A stretch of 5,608 nt of DNA, taken from contig WFQV01000078.1 in assembly GCA_015486905.1 (NCBI GenBank), forward strand, positions 1 to 5,608, read 5' to 3'. Numbering within the stretch: position 1 is the stretch's first letter; the number at the start of each line of letters is the position of its first letter. The DNA is from Melioribacteraceae bacterium (GTDB taxonomy: Bacteria > Bacteroidota > Ignavibacteria > Ignavibacteriales > Melioribacteraceae). The notes beneath the pieces are model-generated. The model was not told the DNA's origin, did not search any database, and saw only the letters and a list, made by a program, of their open reading frames with translations. Shown here piece by piece: positions 5,511-5,608 of this stretch. The translations under genes and the position numbers were made by a program.

Positions 5511-5608
5511 AAACCAAATCTACAATTGAGCCGAACTCCGGGTCGAACAATCTTTTGTAGGTGCGCAGTGCAAATGCGTCGGTCATACCGGCGATGTAGT
5601 CACAAACG
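5509..5608 (-). CDS. dgt: dGTP triphosphohydrolase (HD family), C-terminal fragment
   Basis: The last 32 codons of a gene that continues beyond the right edge end in TAG at 5509-5511. The peptide begins VCDYIAGMTDAFALRTYKRL and ends FGSIVDLV. The (D)YIxGMTDxxALxxY block is characteristic of the C-terminal part of bacterial dGTPases, which hydrolyse dGTP to deoxyguanosine and triphosphate. The HD metal-binding motif would lie outside the window, so the catalytic core cannot be checked. It is oriented like the cytochrome genes but separated from them by about 370 nt and a possible terminator, so it is probably an unrelated housekeeping neighbour. Confidence 0.8.
   Translation of the reverse strand, partial: VCDYIAGMTDAFALRTYKRLFDPEFGSIVDLV

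Overview
The window is AT-rich and all of its convincing genes lie on the minus strand. It carries three multiheme c-type cytochrome genes and, at the right edge, the last codons of a dGTP triphosphohydrolase (dgt) gene. Low GC, a Bacteroidota-style promoter candidate (TTTG-N20-TATTTTAG) and the style of the cytochromes suggest an anaerobic or facultative member of the Bacteroidota/Ignavibacteriota group. This placement is an inference; no marker gene settles it.

Layout, in the direction of transcription (right to left): the dgt tail (5509-5608) ends in a weak terminator-like hairpin. A non-coding region of about 370 nt (5140-5508) follows, holding a promoter candidate and five copies of the heptamer GCCTAAA. 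Next come a secreted hexaheme cytochrome (4462-5139) and, two bases later, a membrane-anchored octaheme cytochrome of 722 residues (2291-4459), which ends in a good intrinsic terminator. A 444-nt gap (1847-2290) contains an odd block resembling a gene or repeat remnant. After it comes a secreted octaheme cytochrome (470-1846) that clearly belongs to the octaheme tetrathionate reductase (OTR) family, again followed by an intrinsic terminator. The left 240 bases hold no gene but six perfect short hairpins in a row.

The three cytochromes together carry 22 CXXCH haem sites. The two octahaem proteins share the order and approximate spacing of haem sites, a lone cysteine before haem 2, and several C-terminal motifs (SKIYPFK, YW[YF][DN]G, INH, LGY). 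The larger one is therefore best read as a divergent, membrane-tethered, enlarged paralogue of OTR. A plausible model is an outward electron chain: the tethered octahaem protein and the small hexahaem protein move electrons across the periplasm, and the soluble OTR-type protein (or both octahaem proteins) reduces a sulfur or nitrogen oxyanion. The substrate cannot be read from the sequence.
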